From assembly GCF_009915155.1 (NCBI RefSeq), contig NZ_JAABLM010000012.1:28197-92196 (forward strand): DNA of 64,000 nucleotides, in the 5' to 3' direction. The notes below the pieces were generated by a model that was given only the letters and a program-made list of their open reading frames with translations, was not told the origin of the DNA and searched no databases. Within the stretch, counting starts at the first letter, position 1; each line of letters begins with the position of its first letter. Shown one piece after another: positions 8,504-17,534 of the stretch. The stretch is from Flavobacterium ichthyis. GTDB taxonomy: Bacteria > Bacteroidota > Bacteroidia > Flavobacteriales > Flavobacteriaceae. The position numbers and the translations under genes are program-made.

Positions 8504-9610
8504 ATGAAATATTTAAGGGCGATTTTCTTTTCCATTGCTATATCTTTTGTAAGCTGTCATGCAATTGCTCAAAATCATAATGAAGTAATTGGAAAAGTAC
8601 TTTACATCTCAAGTAGCGTAAATATTAGTGGAGAAAACTTTATCTATAGTGAAGTCAAAATTATCAATAAGAGTAAATTGCCCATATCAATTTTTTCCGC
8701 AAACGTGAAAACAAAAACTGACAAATACTTATACAACAAATCAAATGAGCAACTGGAAAAGCTGTCGAGTATAAATAGTAGGGATTTGCCGGTTGGTGAT
8801 AGCTGTATTTTTTATTTTGACATCCCGCATAAACAGCTTGAAAACGGAGAGCCTTTACTATTTGTTTTTGATTATAATGATAGTCTGGGTAAAACACTTA
8901 AATTAACTCTCGTGGCAACCTTTTCTGCTCAAAAGCCCACGGTTCTTGCCGCTCCACTAAATGGGAAAAACTGGGTTGCAATTTATAATTCTGAGTGGCA
9001 AAGAGGGCATAGACGGGTATATTATACGGTTGAAGGACAATCTAGAATTCCTGGCCGCTTTGCCATAGATTTTGTGAAGTTGGACGACGAAGGTAAGCTT
9101 TGCCGACAGCAACCAGAAGTAGTAACAAACTATTACAGTTATGATGAAGATGTGTTGGCTGTTGAGGATGGGACTGTTGTTTCGTTAAGAAATGACTTCA
9201 AAGAAAGTAAAACTATTTCGGGCAATCAGTCGCATACAGAAAACGATGCTTCAGGTAATTATTTGATTTTGGAAATTGGATATGATTTGTACGCTTGTTA
9301 CGAACATTTGAAACCTGGATCTATACCATTCAAAGTTGGAGACAAAGTTAATAGAGGCGATGTTATTGCAAAAGTTGGTTTCACAGGTGATGCGTCTGAA
9401 CCTCATCTTCATTTTCACGTTGCCGATAAAAATTCGGTACTCGGTGCGGAAGGACTACCTTTTGTTTTCAAACAGTTCAGTTACGAAGGTATTTATGATG
9501 ATTTTAGCAGTTTTGGAAAACAGCGATGGAAGTCACTCAACAAAACCGAAATTAGGAGGTTCTTACCAAGTCGCCCTTTGCAAAACTCAGTAATTAATTT
9601 CCCCAACTGA
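8504..9610 (+). CDS. M23-type peptidase-like secreted protein, altered first Zn ligand
   Basis: 368 residues from ATG 8504, which opens a signal peptide (MKYLRAIFFSIAISFVSC). An N-terminal beta domain (to about residue 145) precedes an M23 (lysostaphin-like) domain. That domain shows GRFAIDFV, AVEDGTVV, GNYLILEIG, YEHL and PHLHFHVAD. The HxH motif and the Asp of the first motif are present. The first His of HxxxD is Arg (R-F-A-I-D). M23 enzymes cut peptidoglycan crosslinks in the periplasm; with this substitution activity is uncertain. It starts 11 bp after the SRPBCC gene. Confidence 0.75.
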   Translation: MKYLRAIFFSIAISFVSCHAIAQNHNEVIGKVLYISSSVNISGENFIYSEVKIINKSKLPISIFSANVKTKTDKYLYNKSNEQLEKLSSINSRDLPVGDSCIFYFDIPHKQLENGEPLLFVFDYNDSLGKTLKLTLVATFSAQKPTVLAAPLNGKNWVAIYNSEWQRGHRRVYYTVEGQSRIPGRFAIDFVKLDDEGKLCRQQPEVVTNYYSYDEDVLAVEDGTVVSLRNDFKESKTISGNQSHTENDASGNYLILEIGYDLYACYEHLKPGSIPFKVGDKVNRGDVIAKVGFTGDASEPHLHFHVADKNSVLGAEGLPFVFKQFSYEGIYDDFSSFGKQRWKSLNKTEIRRFLPSRPLQNSVINFPN

Positions 9611-9686
9611 ATTTTTGTGTAAACCATTAATAATTATTGCAGCGCTTTACTGAATGATTTAATTTAATATTTCAAAAATTGGACAA

Positions 9687-10562
9687 ATGAACGAAGATGC
9701 AAGAGAAAAAAAATTGAAAGCAATTGTCGATTGGTCTCAGCAAAATGTTGAGGTAAGAGCCGTATTGCTTACCAGTTCGCTTGCAAATCTTGATGCCCCT
9801 GTAGATCAATTTAGTGACCTTGACATTGAACTTATTCTTGAAAATAATACGGACTACATATCCGACAATATGTGGATACATAATTTCGGACGTCCAATCG
9901 CTAAGTTAGAGGAAGATGAAAGCTGTTTCAACGGTGAGTATGCCATGAAAATGGTATTGTATAATGACTACGTAAAAGTCGATTTTAAGTTATATAGTAA
10001 GGCTAATTTCCTAAAAGAAATAAGTAAAACTGAGTTATGTGAAGACTGGGATATTGGCTACAAAATACTTATTGATAAAGATGGATTGACGGTCGGTATG
10101 ACGCAACCAACTTATCAGGTTTCGATTATAAAACAACCTGATGCGGATGAGTTTGAAAAGTTACTAAACGACTTTTGGTGGGACACCACTTATGTAGCAA
10201 AATGCCTTGCCAGATCAGATATATTTTACGCAAAGTTTATGTTGGAAAACAATATTCGAACTGAATATTTAAAACCGTTGATCGAGTGGTATATCGCAAG
10301 TGATCACAATTGGAAAATCACTACTAACAAGCACGGAAGGCTTTTTGAGCAATACCTCCCATCCAAAATGTGGCAAAGAATATTGCAAACATTTTCAGGC
10401 CATGATACAAATCAAAACTGGGACGCTATGTTTGCCATGGCTGATTTGGTAAATGAAATGGGAACTTATTTATCTGCAAAATTAAATTACAAATATCCTA
10501 CACAGTTAGAAGCAGATATAAGAAAGTATTTAATTGATGTATGTAAAAAAGGAACAAACTAA
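9687..10562 (+). CDS. Aminoglycoside 6-adenylyltransferase, ANT(6)/AadS-like
   Basis: 291 residues, the family length. The nucleotidyltransferase core near residues 29-50 shows TSSLAN followed by SDLDIEL, supplying the two metal-binding aspartates (D44, D46). The segments DWDIGYKILIDKDG, DFWWDTTYVAKCLARSDI and PLIEWYIASDHNWKI are characteristic of ANT(6) enzymes. These transfer AMP from ATP to the 6-hydroxyl of streptomycin in the cytoplasm. It most resembles the AadS branch known from Bacteroidota elements, though identity cannot be measured here. GNAT, NTF2-like, RibD-like and APH-type genes follow on the same strand. Confidence 0.85.
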   Translation: MNEDAREKKLKAIVDWSQQNVEVRAVLLTSSLANLDAPVDQFSDLDIELILENNTDYISDNMWIHNFGRPIAKLEEDESCFNGEYAMKMVLYNDYVKVDFKLYSKANFLKEISKTELCEDWDIGYKILIDKDGLTVGMTQPTYQVSIIKQPDADEFEKLLNDFWWDTTYVAKCLARSDIFYAKFMLENNIRTEYLKPLIEWYIASDHNWKITTNKHGRLFEQYLPSKMWQRILQTFSGHDTNQNWDAMFAMADLVNEMGTYLSAKLNYKYPTQLEADIRKYLIDVCKKGTN

Positions 10563-10563
10563 T

Positions 10564-11058
10564 ATGGAAATCATAGAAAAGAGAATAGGAGATTTTTTGA
10601 TCACGACCGATAAAGAAAAAATGGATATTGTTGCCATTCATGATTTCCTGTCAAAAAAATCAGGATGGAGTGACAACATACCATTTGATAGAGTAAAAAC
10701 ATCCATAGAACATTCGTTAAATTTTGGGTTTTTTCATGGTGACCATCAGATAGGTTTTGCAAGGGTTATTTCCGACTTTTCAACGATTGCCTATTTGGGA
10801 GATATTTATGTGTTAGATGATTACCGTGGGCAGGGGCTTTCCAAACAATTGATGGATGAAATCGTAGCTCATCCACAGTTGCAAGGCTTGAGAAGATGGA
10901 TTTTACTTACTTCTACAGCAGATTGGCTCTACGAAAAGTATGGTTTTGTAAAAGTGCCGCAACCGGAAATTTATATGGAACGCTACAATCCAAACGTTTA
11001 TAAAATTGAAAATAGTGCTAAAAAACACGTTCTAAATATTGAAAACAATGAAAAATAG
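10564..11058 (+). CDS. GNAT N-acetyltransferase
   Basis: 164 residues. ATG 10564 directly follows the ANT(6) stop codon with one base between and is preferred over an overlapping start 30 bp upstream. The acetyl-CoA pocket motif appears as LGDIYVLDDYRGQGLSKQLM, and the C-terminal LLTSTADWLYEKYGFVKVP matches GNAT motif B. This is the branch of small-molecule acetyltransferases often found near resistance genes in Bacteroidota. The acceptor is unknown. Its end overlaps the next gene's start by 11 bp. Confidence 0.85.
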   Translation: MEIIEKRIGDFLITTDKEKMDIVAIHDFLSKKSGWSDNIPFDRVKTSIEHSLNFGFFHGDHQIGFARVISDFSTIAYLGDIYVLDDYRGQGLSKQLMDEIVAHPQLQGLRRWILLTSTADWLYEKYGFVKVPQPEIYMERYNPNVYKIENSAKKHVLNIENNEK

Positions 11059-11425
11059 AGAATTGATTATCAACAACTACATTGATGGCTATAACGAATT
11101 TAATATTGATAAAATGGTAGCAGATCTTGACGACACTATTATTTTTGAAAATATTCAAGGAGGAGAAACCAATTTGGTAATTACCGGATTGGAAGATTTC
11201 AAAGAGCAGGCGGAAAAAGCAGCAACCTATTTTTCGGAAAGAACACAAACCATAAGCTCTATCCAGCATTCGGAAAAAACAACTGAAATCGAAATCAACT
11301 ACAATGCCACGCTTCGCATTGATTTAGAAAATGGCATGAAAAAAGGTCAACAGATAAATTTAAAAGGCATATCCATTTTTGAGTTTCAAGACGGCAAGAT
11401 TATTAGATTAACAGATAAAAGCTAA
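11048..11425 (+). CDS. NTF2/SnoaL-like protein
   Basis: 125 residues from ATG 11048. A TTG codon at 11039 would add three residues. The helix-then-strand order at the start (LIINNYIDGYNEFNIDKMVA, then TIIFEN) and the alternating strands that follow (TEIEINYNATLRIDL, INLKGISIFEFQDGKIIRLTD) are those of a nuclear-transport-factor-2 fold, as in SnoaL-type cyclases and ketosteroid isomerase. Its stop codon abuts the next gene's ATG. Ligand or reaction is unknown. Confidence 0.75.
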   Translation: MKNRELIINNYIDGYNEFNIDKMVADLDDTIIFENIQGGETNLVITGLEDFKEQAEKAATYFSERTQTISSIQHSEKTTEIEINYNATLRIDLENGMKKGQQINLKGISIFEFQDGKIIRLTDKS

Positions 11426-11980
11426 ATGAAAAAGATTGTATTAGATTTAGCCGTTACCCTAGATGGTTTTATAGAAGGGTCGAATGGGGAAATTGATTGG
11501 TGCATTATGGACAACGACATGGGGTTTGATGATTTTCTATCATCCATTGACAGTATTTTTTACGGTAGGGTTAGTTATGATACCTGGGGGAATTTTATAC
11601 CTGAAGATGGCATAAGTCAGGCAGAGACGAAGTTGTGGAAAGATGTTCATTCAAAGAAAAAATATGTTTTTTCTCATCAGTTGAGAGAGGATAATATAGC
11701 GACGTTTATCGATTCCCATATAGCGGAGAGAGTAGCGGAGATAAGGCAGCAGCCTGGCAAAGACATTTGGCTTTATGGAGGAGCAACTTTGATTAAAACT
11801 TTCATAAAGCTAGGTCTTATCGACATGTATCGTATTTCCGTTCATCCTGTAGTGTTGGGAAGTGGAAAACCCTTGTTTGAGGAGTTACAAGGTCGTTTGA
11901 ATCTTATTTTGATTAAGACGAATGTGTTTAAATCAGGTGTGGTGCAACTAATTTATAAACCATTTATAAATCATGAATAA
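11426..11980 (+). CDS. Dihydrofolate reductase-fold protein (RibD C-terminal type)
   Basis: 184 residues. The start LDLAVTLDGFIEGSNGEIDW, the central FYGRVSYDTW and the late DIWLYGGATLIKTF, with VVLGSGKPLFEEL, are standard for the RibD-C/DHFR-like family, which binds NADPH. Members like YyaP are of unknown physiological substrate and are not established trimethoprim targets. The ATG directly follows the previous stop codon, so the genes are probably translated together. Confidence 0.85.
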   Translation: MKKIVLDLAVTLDGFIEGSNGEIDWCIMDNDMGFDDFLSSIDSIFYGRVSYDTWGNFIPEDGISQAETKLWKDVHSKKKYVFSHQLREDNIATFIDSHIAERVAEIRQQPGKDIWLYGGATLIKTFIKLGLIDMYRISVHPVVLGSGKPLFEELQGRLNLILIKTNVFKSGVVQLIYKPFINHE

Positions 11981-12123
11981 TTGTATTTTAATTAAGAAAT
12001 AATTCTTCAAAACTTATAAGATATCTGTTCTGAATTCTCCCAAACGATAACTATCAGTTGGCCGATTTAATCAATTATGAAGAATACAAATTAATTGCAA
12101 CATATATTGATTGCAAGCCGATT

Positions 12124-13077
12124 ATGAACGAATTAATTACAAATATCCTAAATAGTGAATATCACATTAAAACAAATTTAATTTCTGAACAACGTGGAGG
12201 ATGGGCATCATTATCATACAGAATTGAAGATGTAGCCAGCAAAAAATTTTTTCTCAAGATATATGATTTGCAAAGAAAATCAACAGCATCTCTGACAAAA
12301 GAATTAGATCATTATCTTCCTATTGTCGAATGGCTTGAGAGTCAATTCGTCTTACGGGATAAAATAGTGCGGCTGATAAGAACATTTAATAAAGAAGTTA
12401 AGGCCACAGACAAAAAAAATATCTACATACTTTTTGAATATATCGAAGGAAAGACCGTTGGAGAGCAAAAGTTGTCTGAAAAACAGGTATTTCAGTTGAG
12501 TGAAATTATTTCTGCTCTTCATAATTCGAATGATGTACCTTTTGATTTGGAACCAATTACCGAAACATTTGAACTTGAATTTATCCCACTTCTAACTGCT
12601 TGGACAAGTGAGGATTTTGATGAACTTAAACATGAAATCCATGATGTTCTAAAACCTTATCTATCGATTTTAAAGCAGAAAATCATACAATGGAAGAACT
12701 TATCGATTGAATTAAAGAATATGAGTTTGAAGTTCACACTTTGTCATACAGATATTCATCATTGGAATCTGATATGGAATAATGAACAATTATACCTTTT
12801 GGATTGGGAAGGGTTAAAATTTGCACCGCCTGAAGCTGATATTTTCAGCATCTACCAACAGCCTTACTTTGAGCTATTTCTGACAAAATACTGCGAGCAC
12901 AATCCTGATTTTAGGGTGAATGAAACCGTCCTCAAGTTTTATCAGTTAAGCAGAAGGCTACAGGATATATCTGAATTTATACAGCAATTACAATTCGATG
13001 AAATAACTGAAAATGACAAAAATATAAGCTTCAAATATTTGCGTCGAGAGCTTAATAACATTTCCGGCGATTTATAA
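12124..13077 (+). CDS. Aminoglycoside/spectinomycin phosphotransferase-like kinase
   Basis: 317 residues from ATG 12124. A TTG at 12058 would add 22 residues, and both starts are possible. The kinase features are a glycine-containing loop (RGGWASLSYRIE), the hinge (IYILFEYIEGKTVG), the catalytic loop H208-T-D210-IHHWNL with N at +5, and the metal-binding D227-W-E. This pattern is that of the APH family, nearest to APH(9)/homoserine-kinase-like forms. It may phosphorylate an aminoglycoside, but choline- or macrolide-type substrates cannot be excluded. It ends the plus-strand run that begins with DinB. Confidence 0.75.
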   Translation: MNELITNILNSEYHIKTNLISEQRGGWASLSYRIEDVASKKFFLKIYDLQRKSTASLTKELDHYLPIVEWLESQFVLRDKIVRLIRTFNKEVKATDKKNIYILFEYIEGKTVGEQKLSEKQVFQLSEIISALHNSNDVPFDLEPITETFELEFIPLLTAWTSEDFDELKHEIHDVLKPYLSILKQKIIQWKNLSIELKNMSLKFTLCHTDIHHWNLIWNNEQLYLLDWEGLKFAPPEADIFSIYQQPYFELFLTKYCEHNPDFRVNETVLKFYQLSRRLQDISEFIQQLQFDEITENDKNISFKYLRRELNNISGDL

Positions 13078-13186
13078 CACTATTCCTGATTTTTCTCATT
13101 TCTAAATATTGTAAATCAAATTTAAAAACAACTTTTATTGCCCTTTGAGGGATCTAATAAAGTTAGGGGAGAGAAATCTTAAAAAG

Positions 13187-13549
13187 TTATGCCGAATCTT
13201 GTAACTCTTCAAGACTCTTTTTTACAAGCTCAGCATTTTTTAACCCCCACTGATCCATCATAGCCAATACAGGGAGAATGCTTTCCCCTAATTTCGTTAA
13301 CTTATACTCTGATTTTTTAGGGTAAATATCTTCTGAACACTTTTCAACGACATCATAAAAAAGCAATTCCGATAATTGCATTTCCACTACTCTTGGAGAA
13401 GCTTCCTCAATATATCTGCTAATATCGGCTGGGCGATTGATGCCTCTATTTATTGCATCTAAAATGCAACATTTCCATTTACCACCAAATACTTTACTGG
13501 CAATCCTTATTCCGCAATCGAGGTCTTCTTTTATTTTTTTATGATACAT
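13187..13549 (-). CDS. HxlR-family transcriptional regulator
   Basis: 120 residues, a typical single winged-helix HxlR protein. CGIRIASKVFGGKWKCCILD begins the domain and corresponds to the family's C-P-x-x-x-x-x-x-x-x-x-GKW motif. SPRVVEMQLSELLFYDVVEK is the recognition helix and wing, and KSEYKLTKLGESILPVL the end. HxlR regulators answer to electrophiles or redox change and usually act on a divergent neighbour. Here that is the DUF2306 membrane protein gene 138 bp away. Confidence 0.85.
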   Translation of the reverse strand: MYHKKIKEDLDCGIRIASKVFGGKWKCCILDAINRGINRPADISRYIEEASPRVVEMQLSELLFYDVVEKCSEDIYPKKSEYKLTKLGESILPVLAMMDQWGLKNAELVKKSLEELQDSA

Positions 13550-13687
13550 AATATGCCGAGTTTGAGTTTACAAAAATATTAAATTATTGTCTATGGATTT
13601 TTTGTTTTGATACCGAATCTTTTTTCGGTTATTGCTTCATCTTGAATTGTTTCAGACCTTTGAATTTACTTAATTTAAAGAGAAATC

Positions 13688-14305
13688 ATGCACAAAAAAC
13701 ATCCGTTTCGACTAACAATAACAGACTTTATTCCCTTGTCATTGTGGGTTTTAGTTTTGTTTATCACTTGGACATTTATGAAAGGGGCCGACCATTTTCT
13801 GAAATTAACTCCAAATGCAATGGGACGGTATTATCCCTTCAAATGGTTTTTGATTGCTCATATTACGGCCGGAGGAGGTTCAATTATTCTAGGCCTTATA
13901 CAGTTTTGGAAGAAGTTGCGTACAAGCAGTTGGAAATTGCACAGGGTCATTGGTTTTTTATACCTGTTGGCAGTTTTGCTAAGTAGCTTATGTGCCGTAG
14001 TTCTAGCCTTTACAGTATCATACGAAATTGGCTTTCCGTATGCATTTTCTCTTCAGGTGTGGGTGAGCATTTGGATAAGTTCCACACTGCTCGCTTACTA
14101 TTTCGCGATCCGAAAAAACTTTAAACTACACCAAGAGTGGATGGTAAGGAGCTATATTGTAACAATTGCTTTTGTGATATCGGGTTTGATCCTCAAAATT
14201 CCTTATGTTCAAAGTATGGGGGCTTTCGAAGAAATCTCACCATCACTTTTTTGGTTTGGATGGTCTGTACCGTTGTACATCTATGAAATAATCAAAAGCA
14301 AATAA
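13688..14305 (+). CDS. DUF2306 membrane protein
   Basis: 205 residues with about six hydrophobic spans. The loop YYPFKWFLIAHITAGGGSII, the basic motif WKLHRVIGFLYL and the late KLHQEWMVRSYIVTIAFV are typical of DUF2306 proteins of Bacteroidota. These contain conserved His and Arg residues in or near the membrane, but no activity is established. It is divergent from an HxlR regulator, its likely controller. Confidence 0.75.
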   Translation: MHKKHPFRLTITDFIPLSLWVLVLFITWTFMKGADHFLKLTPNAMGRYYPFKWFLIAHITAGGGSIILGLIQFWKKLRTSSWKLHRVIGFLYLLAVLLSSLCAVVLAFTVSYEIGFPYAFSLQVWVSIWISSTLLAYYFAIRKNFKLHQEWMVRSYIVTIAFVISGLILKIPYVQSMGAFEEISPSLFWFGWSVPLYIYEIIKSK

Positions 14306-14507
14306 AATATCTTTAACTAATTCATTTAAAATCAATTATATATTTATCTAACAGATTTTCTAAATGGTCTCCAGCATTATGATTTAACACGTCGCCATGA
14401 TAGCAAATTAATTAACGGATTTAGGGATTTGATTCTCTCAACAGATGCTATGACAGATTCATATCTAGGGTAAATGCTGGATTTGGCAAATCCAGCTAAC
14501 CATTTTG

Positions 14508-14609
14508 AAACCCTACATTTCGCATGTATTCGATTTTGACGAAATGGCAAAGGCACATTTGCAGATTGAAACAGGACATACTGTTGGGAAAGTTGTGGTG
14601 AAACTGTAA
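14508..14609 (+). pseudogene. 3' remnant of Zn-dependent alcohol dehydrogenase/quinone reductase gene
   Basis: The plus-strand frame ending at TAA 14607-14609 reads VFDFDEMAKAHLQIETG followed by HTVGKVVVKL. This is the C-terminus of medium-chain zinc-binding dehydrogenases and quinone oxidoreductases. No upstream coding part remains, and the frame upstream of about 14508 is not family-like. The preceding 200 bp (14306-14507) show no recognisable gene. It abuts other gene fragments, marking a decayed patch. Confidence 0.6.
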
Positions 14610-14633
14610 ACCTATCAATAATTTGTGAACCTA

Positions 14634-15070
14634 TTAAGCGGTATTCTCCTGTCTGAATTTTGTTGGGTTTATTCCGGTGTGTTTTTTAAACTGCGTACTT
14701 AAATGGCTCTCGTCAGTAAATCCTAATTCATCGGCTATTTGGCTTATGGGATAGTCGCTGTATAACAGCCGTTGTTTGATACACTTCATTTTATATAGTG
14801 AAACATATTGTTGGAGATTTTCTCCCGTTAGGTTTTTGAAATACTCTCCCACATAGTTTTGCGACAGGTTGAACTGTTGAGATAGGTTCTTGGTTTTTAG
14901 CAGTTCACCGTTCCCTATATTTTGCTTGATATAGGTCAGGATTTTATTGATAAGGGGTTCTTCATTGTGCTTGGTGTTACCCTTGGGATTTGTCACGATA
15001 TTTCTTGACAGGATGTTCAGTATAAGCGTAACCCAATGCTGTATATTTTCTGTTCCGAATACAAGCCTTT
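14634..15070 (-). pseudogene. Truncated AraC-family regulator
   Basis: The last 145 codons are a good AraC domain: KTKNLSQQFNLSQNYVGEYF, then ISQIADELGFTDESHLSTQF, then KKHTGINPTKFRQ. Upstream of about 15070 the frame continues to 15245, but that stretch is antisense to an IS66 transposase fragment and is not AraC-like. The sensing domain has therefore been cut off by an IS66-related rearrangement. Whether the remnant is expressed is doubtful. Confidence 0.7.
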
Positions 15071-15482
15071 CTGTAAGCAGACCGTTTGTAAATCCACTGT
15101 GGTTGGTGCAGATGAAACAGGTATGAAACAAAATGGGCAATTGAATTGGTTCTGGACGTGGCAAAACAAATTGGCTACCTACATTGTTGCTTCGGCAAAC
15201 AGAGGGATAGCAACCATAAAAGAACATTTCCCGGCGGGTTTCCAAAGGCGATTCTTGTTCATGATTGCTGGCCTAGCCATCTTAATACGGAGGCTGCAGG
15301 ACATCAGATATGTACAGCACAGTTGCTAAGAGAGCTGAAGTTCTTGGAACAGAAATATCAATCTGAATGGGCTACACAGTTTAGCCGGATGCTTATACTA
15401 GCCTTGGAATTGAAAAAGTCAATACCTCTTCACCAATATCTGGAACCGATGCGTGAAAGAGCTCAATTGGAAAACAAGCTCC
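15071..15482 (+). mobile_element. Internal fragment of IS66-family transposase, frameshifted
   Basis: One frame gives VVGADETGMKQNGQLNWFW and ATYIVASANRGIATIKEHFP. After a frame change near 15235-15245 another gives FPKAILVHDCWPSHLNTEAA and ELKFLEQKYQSEWATQFSRM. Together these are the DDE core of an IS66 transposase, including the DETG and HDCW motifs. Neither the N-terminus, the C-terminus nor terminal inverted repeats are present. Both ends join broken host genes (AraC-type and UvrA-like), so this is a dead scar. Confidence 0.75.
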
Positions 15483-15803
15483 ATAAGCGTAAACATCAGT
15501 AGCAGTACCAACTGTCGATCTTGCATTTCCACCTAATCTTTTTTGATTGATGATTATTGGCACATTCAAGTTGTCTATTTTATCTACATCCGGAATGCCG
15601 ATGTGTTGCAATCGGTTTCTAATAAAACTACCTTGCGTTTCGTTGAACTGCCTTTGTGCTTCGGCTCCAATTGTTTGGAATACCAAAGATGATTTTCCAG
15701 AGCCTGAAACACCAGTAAAAACAGTAATCTTACATTTAGGTATCTTTAGTGAAATACTTTTCAGATTATTTTGTCGCGCATTTGTGATGATAATCTGCTT
15801 CAT
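15483..15803 (-). pseudogene. 5' fragment of UvrA-like ABC ATPase gene
   Basis: Codons 1-107 match the N-terminus of UvrA-type ATPases. They include IIITNARQNNLKSISLKIPK, the Walker A GVSGSGKSSLVF (residues 31-42), and GNARSTVGTATDVYAY. After DVYAY the frame runs into the IS66 fragment and loses similarity. A complete protein would be over 700 residues. The short UvrA paralogues of Bacteroidota are linked to resistance against DNA- or ribosome-targeting antibiotics. This copy cannot be functional. It lies 29 bp after the osmC-type gene. Confidence 0.75.
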
Positions 15804-15831
15804 ACTTTTTAAAGTTTTCTACGTTTATATT

Positions 15832-16314
15832 TTATCTATCCGTTTTATAAACCCTGCATTCGGGATAATGGTACACCGGGAAATTACAAGAATTTGCAAT
15901 AAAGCATAACTGATTAGCTTTTGAATGTAGAGACTGGGCCAACTCGATCATATTCTCATTAGCCACGGTTACAACCGGCTTCAGCGACACTTCGGTAAAA
16001 GTTCCGCCACCATCTGCAGTTTCCACCATTGTCCCGGTAGCCTCTTCAACATAATCAATGACTATGAAACCATTTATAGAACAAAGATGAAGATACCAAA
16101 GCATATGGCAAGATGATAATGAAGCTACCAATAGCTCCTCAGGATTATAGCGAGATTTATTCCCTCTAAAAGATGGATCTGAAGATGAAAGCAATACTGG
16201 TTTTCCCTCCACATTTATTTCGTGGTCTCTACTATAAGAGTTGTAACTAGAAGTGCCTGAACCTTGATTGCCTGTCCAGATCGTATTTAATTTGTAATAA
16301 TGCTTTTTTTCCAT
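15832..16314 (-). CDS. OsmC-family peroxiredoxin-like protein
   Basis: 160 residues. The segments NPEELLVASLSSCHMLWYLH and CFIANSCNFPVYHYPECRV carry the two cysteines expected for organic hydroperoxide reduction, one in SSCH and one in NSC. The domain start WTGNQGSGTSSYNSYSRDH is also family-like. OsmC/Ohr proteins reduce organic hydroperoxides using lipoylated or thiol donors in the cytoplasm. It was the first gene of a unit with the now broken UvrA-like gene. Confidence 0.85.
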   Translation of the reverse strand: MEKKHYYKLNTIWTGNQGSGTSSYNSYSRDHEINVEGKPVLLSSSDPSFRGNKSRYNPEELLVASLSSCHMLWYLHLCSINGFIVIDYVEEATGTMVETADGGGTFTEVSLKPVVTVANENMIELAQSLHSKANQLCFIANSCNFPVYHYPECRVYKTDR

Positions 16315-16409
16315 TTTTCTACTCTTTTATGAATTAAAACCCGTAAAAGCTACGATGCCTTTTGCAGATGAAGTATTTTTAGATGAAATCTTACTAGACA
16401 GATAGATAA

Positions 16410-16913
16410 TTATTTTTTCTTCTGGTAATAAATCGATTCAAGACCAAATTCATCATTCATTCTGCAAAGTTCTGTAAAGCCAATTTTCAATAAGATACTT
16501 TGAGAAGCCTTGTTCTTTGGATCAATAGATGCATAGATACATTTCATATGCTGTGAATCAAATCCAAATCGTACCATTTGATTAGCTATTTCAGTAGCTA
16601 ATCCTTGTCCCCAAAAAGCTTTCGATAAAGCATAAATGAGTTCATAGTCTTTAATTTGCTCAGAAAATACCAATCCACTATAACCGATGAATACACCGCT
16701 ATTTTTATCAATGACAGCAAAAACTCCAAAACCTTTTTCCTTGTAATTCTTTAGGGTTACATCTATCCATCTTTGAGTTTGCTCCTTCGAAAGTGGCTTT
16801 CCATCTCCCATAAACTTCATGATTTCTGGGTCGCTACAAATAATATCAAGTTCTTTAAAATCTTGTTGGGTGATCTCCCTAATCACTAACCTTTCCGTTT
16901 CTATAACTGTCAT
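16410..16913 (-). CDS. GNAT N-acetyltransferase, RimJ/RimL type
   Basis: 167 residues. It begins with the RimJ/L pattern IETERLVIREITQQDF, has the acetyl-CoA loop ALSKAFWGQGLATEIANQMV, and ends SQSILLKIGFTELCRM. These enzymes acetylate protein N-termini or small molecules, and the target here is unknown. It is a monocistronic-looking minus-strand gene with 96 bp to the OsmC gene downstream. Confidence 0.85.
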   Translation of the reverse strand: MTVIETERLVIREITQQDFKELDIICSDPEIMKFMGDGKPLSKEQTQRWIDVTLKNYKEKGFGVFAVIDKNSGVFIGYSGLVFSEQIKDYELIYALSKAFWGQGLATEIANQMVRFGFDSQHMKCIYASIDPKNKASQSILLKIGFTELCRMNDEFGLESIYYQKKK

Positions 16914-16985
16914 TATGGGCTTGTTTATCGAATAAAATTTGATGTGTAATATAAAAGTATTTAATTGGTAGAATTTTCAGAACGA

Positions 16986-17534
16986 CTACCTATCAATCCT
17001 TGTCATGTACATGAACCAGTTCCATTCCCATGTTTTGCCATAATCATCAGAAAATGCCTGACTCCAAACCGGATTATCTTTATCTCTAACATCCCATCGA
17101 AAAACAACCAAAATTGGTTTGCCTTCAAAAATATCTTTTGTGATGAAATGGCCTACGTTATTCTCGAATGACCCAAGAACTGGCGGATCTAGTTTCCCTT
17201 CATTTGAATCTGCCCAAAAGATACTCCACAGTTTTGTTTTGGGATTGAAAAGCCTCAAGGTCATACCTTCAAAAGGAACGCCATCGAATTCAGCGATAAA
17301 ATTGTCGATATTCCCAATACCATTTAAAATCCGATACATTTCCTGGGTAGAGTCAAACTCTATCCATTCGGTGCAATTGTTTAGCTTAGTTTTCAGCTTT
17401 TTATTTTTCAACAGCCATTTTCCCTCAAAAAAATCGAAATCATGTTTTGAAGATGTAGCTGATGGTTGAATGATCAATTCACCGTTAGCGTCGAAGTTTA
17501 TTACAGGGATATTTAAGATTTCATTTTGTGACAT
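16986..17534 (-). CDS. Conserved hypothetical protein, DUF1579-like
   Basis: 182 residues, no signal peptide. Most of the chain is short strands with many aromatic residues (HDFDFFEGKWLLKNKKLKT, MTLRLFNPKTKLWSIFWAD, WSQAFSDDYGKTWEWNWFMY). That suggests a beta-barrel of the lipocalin-like type seen in DUF1579 proteins. The phrase FDFFEGKW resembles the opening of that family. Function is unknown and the family call is tentative. Confidence 0.6.
   Translation of the reverse strand: MSQNEILNIPVINFDANGELIIQPSATSSKHDFDFFEGKWLLKNKKLKTKLNNCTEWIEFDSTQEMYRILNGIGNIDNFIAEFDGVPFEGMTLRLFNPKTKLWSIFWADSNEGKLDPPVLGSFENNVGHFITKDIFEGKPILVVFRWDVRDKDNPVWSQAFSDDYGKTWEWNWFMYMTRIDR

Noticed and set aside
13642..13986. 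114-codon plus-strand frame
   Set aside because: Out-of-frame shadow of the DUF2306 gene.
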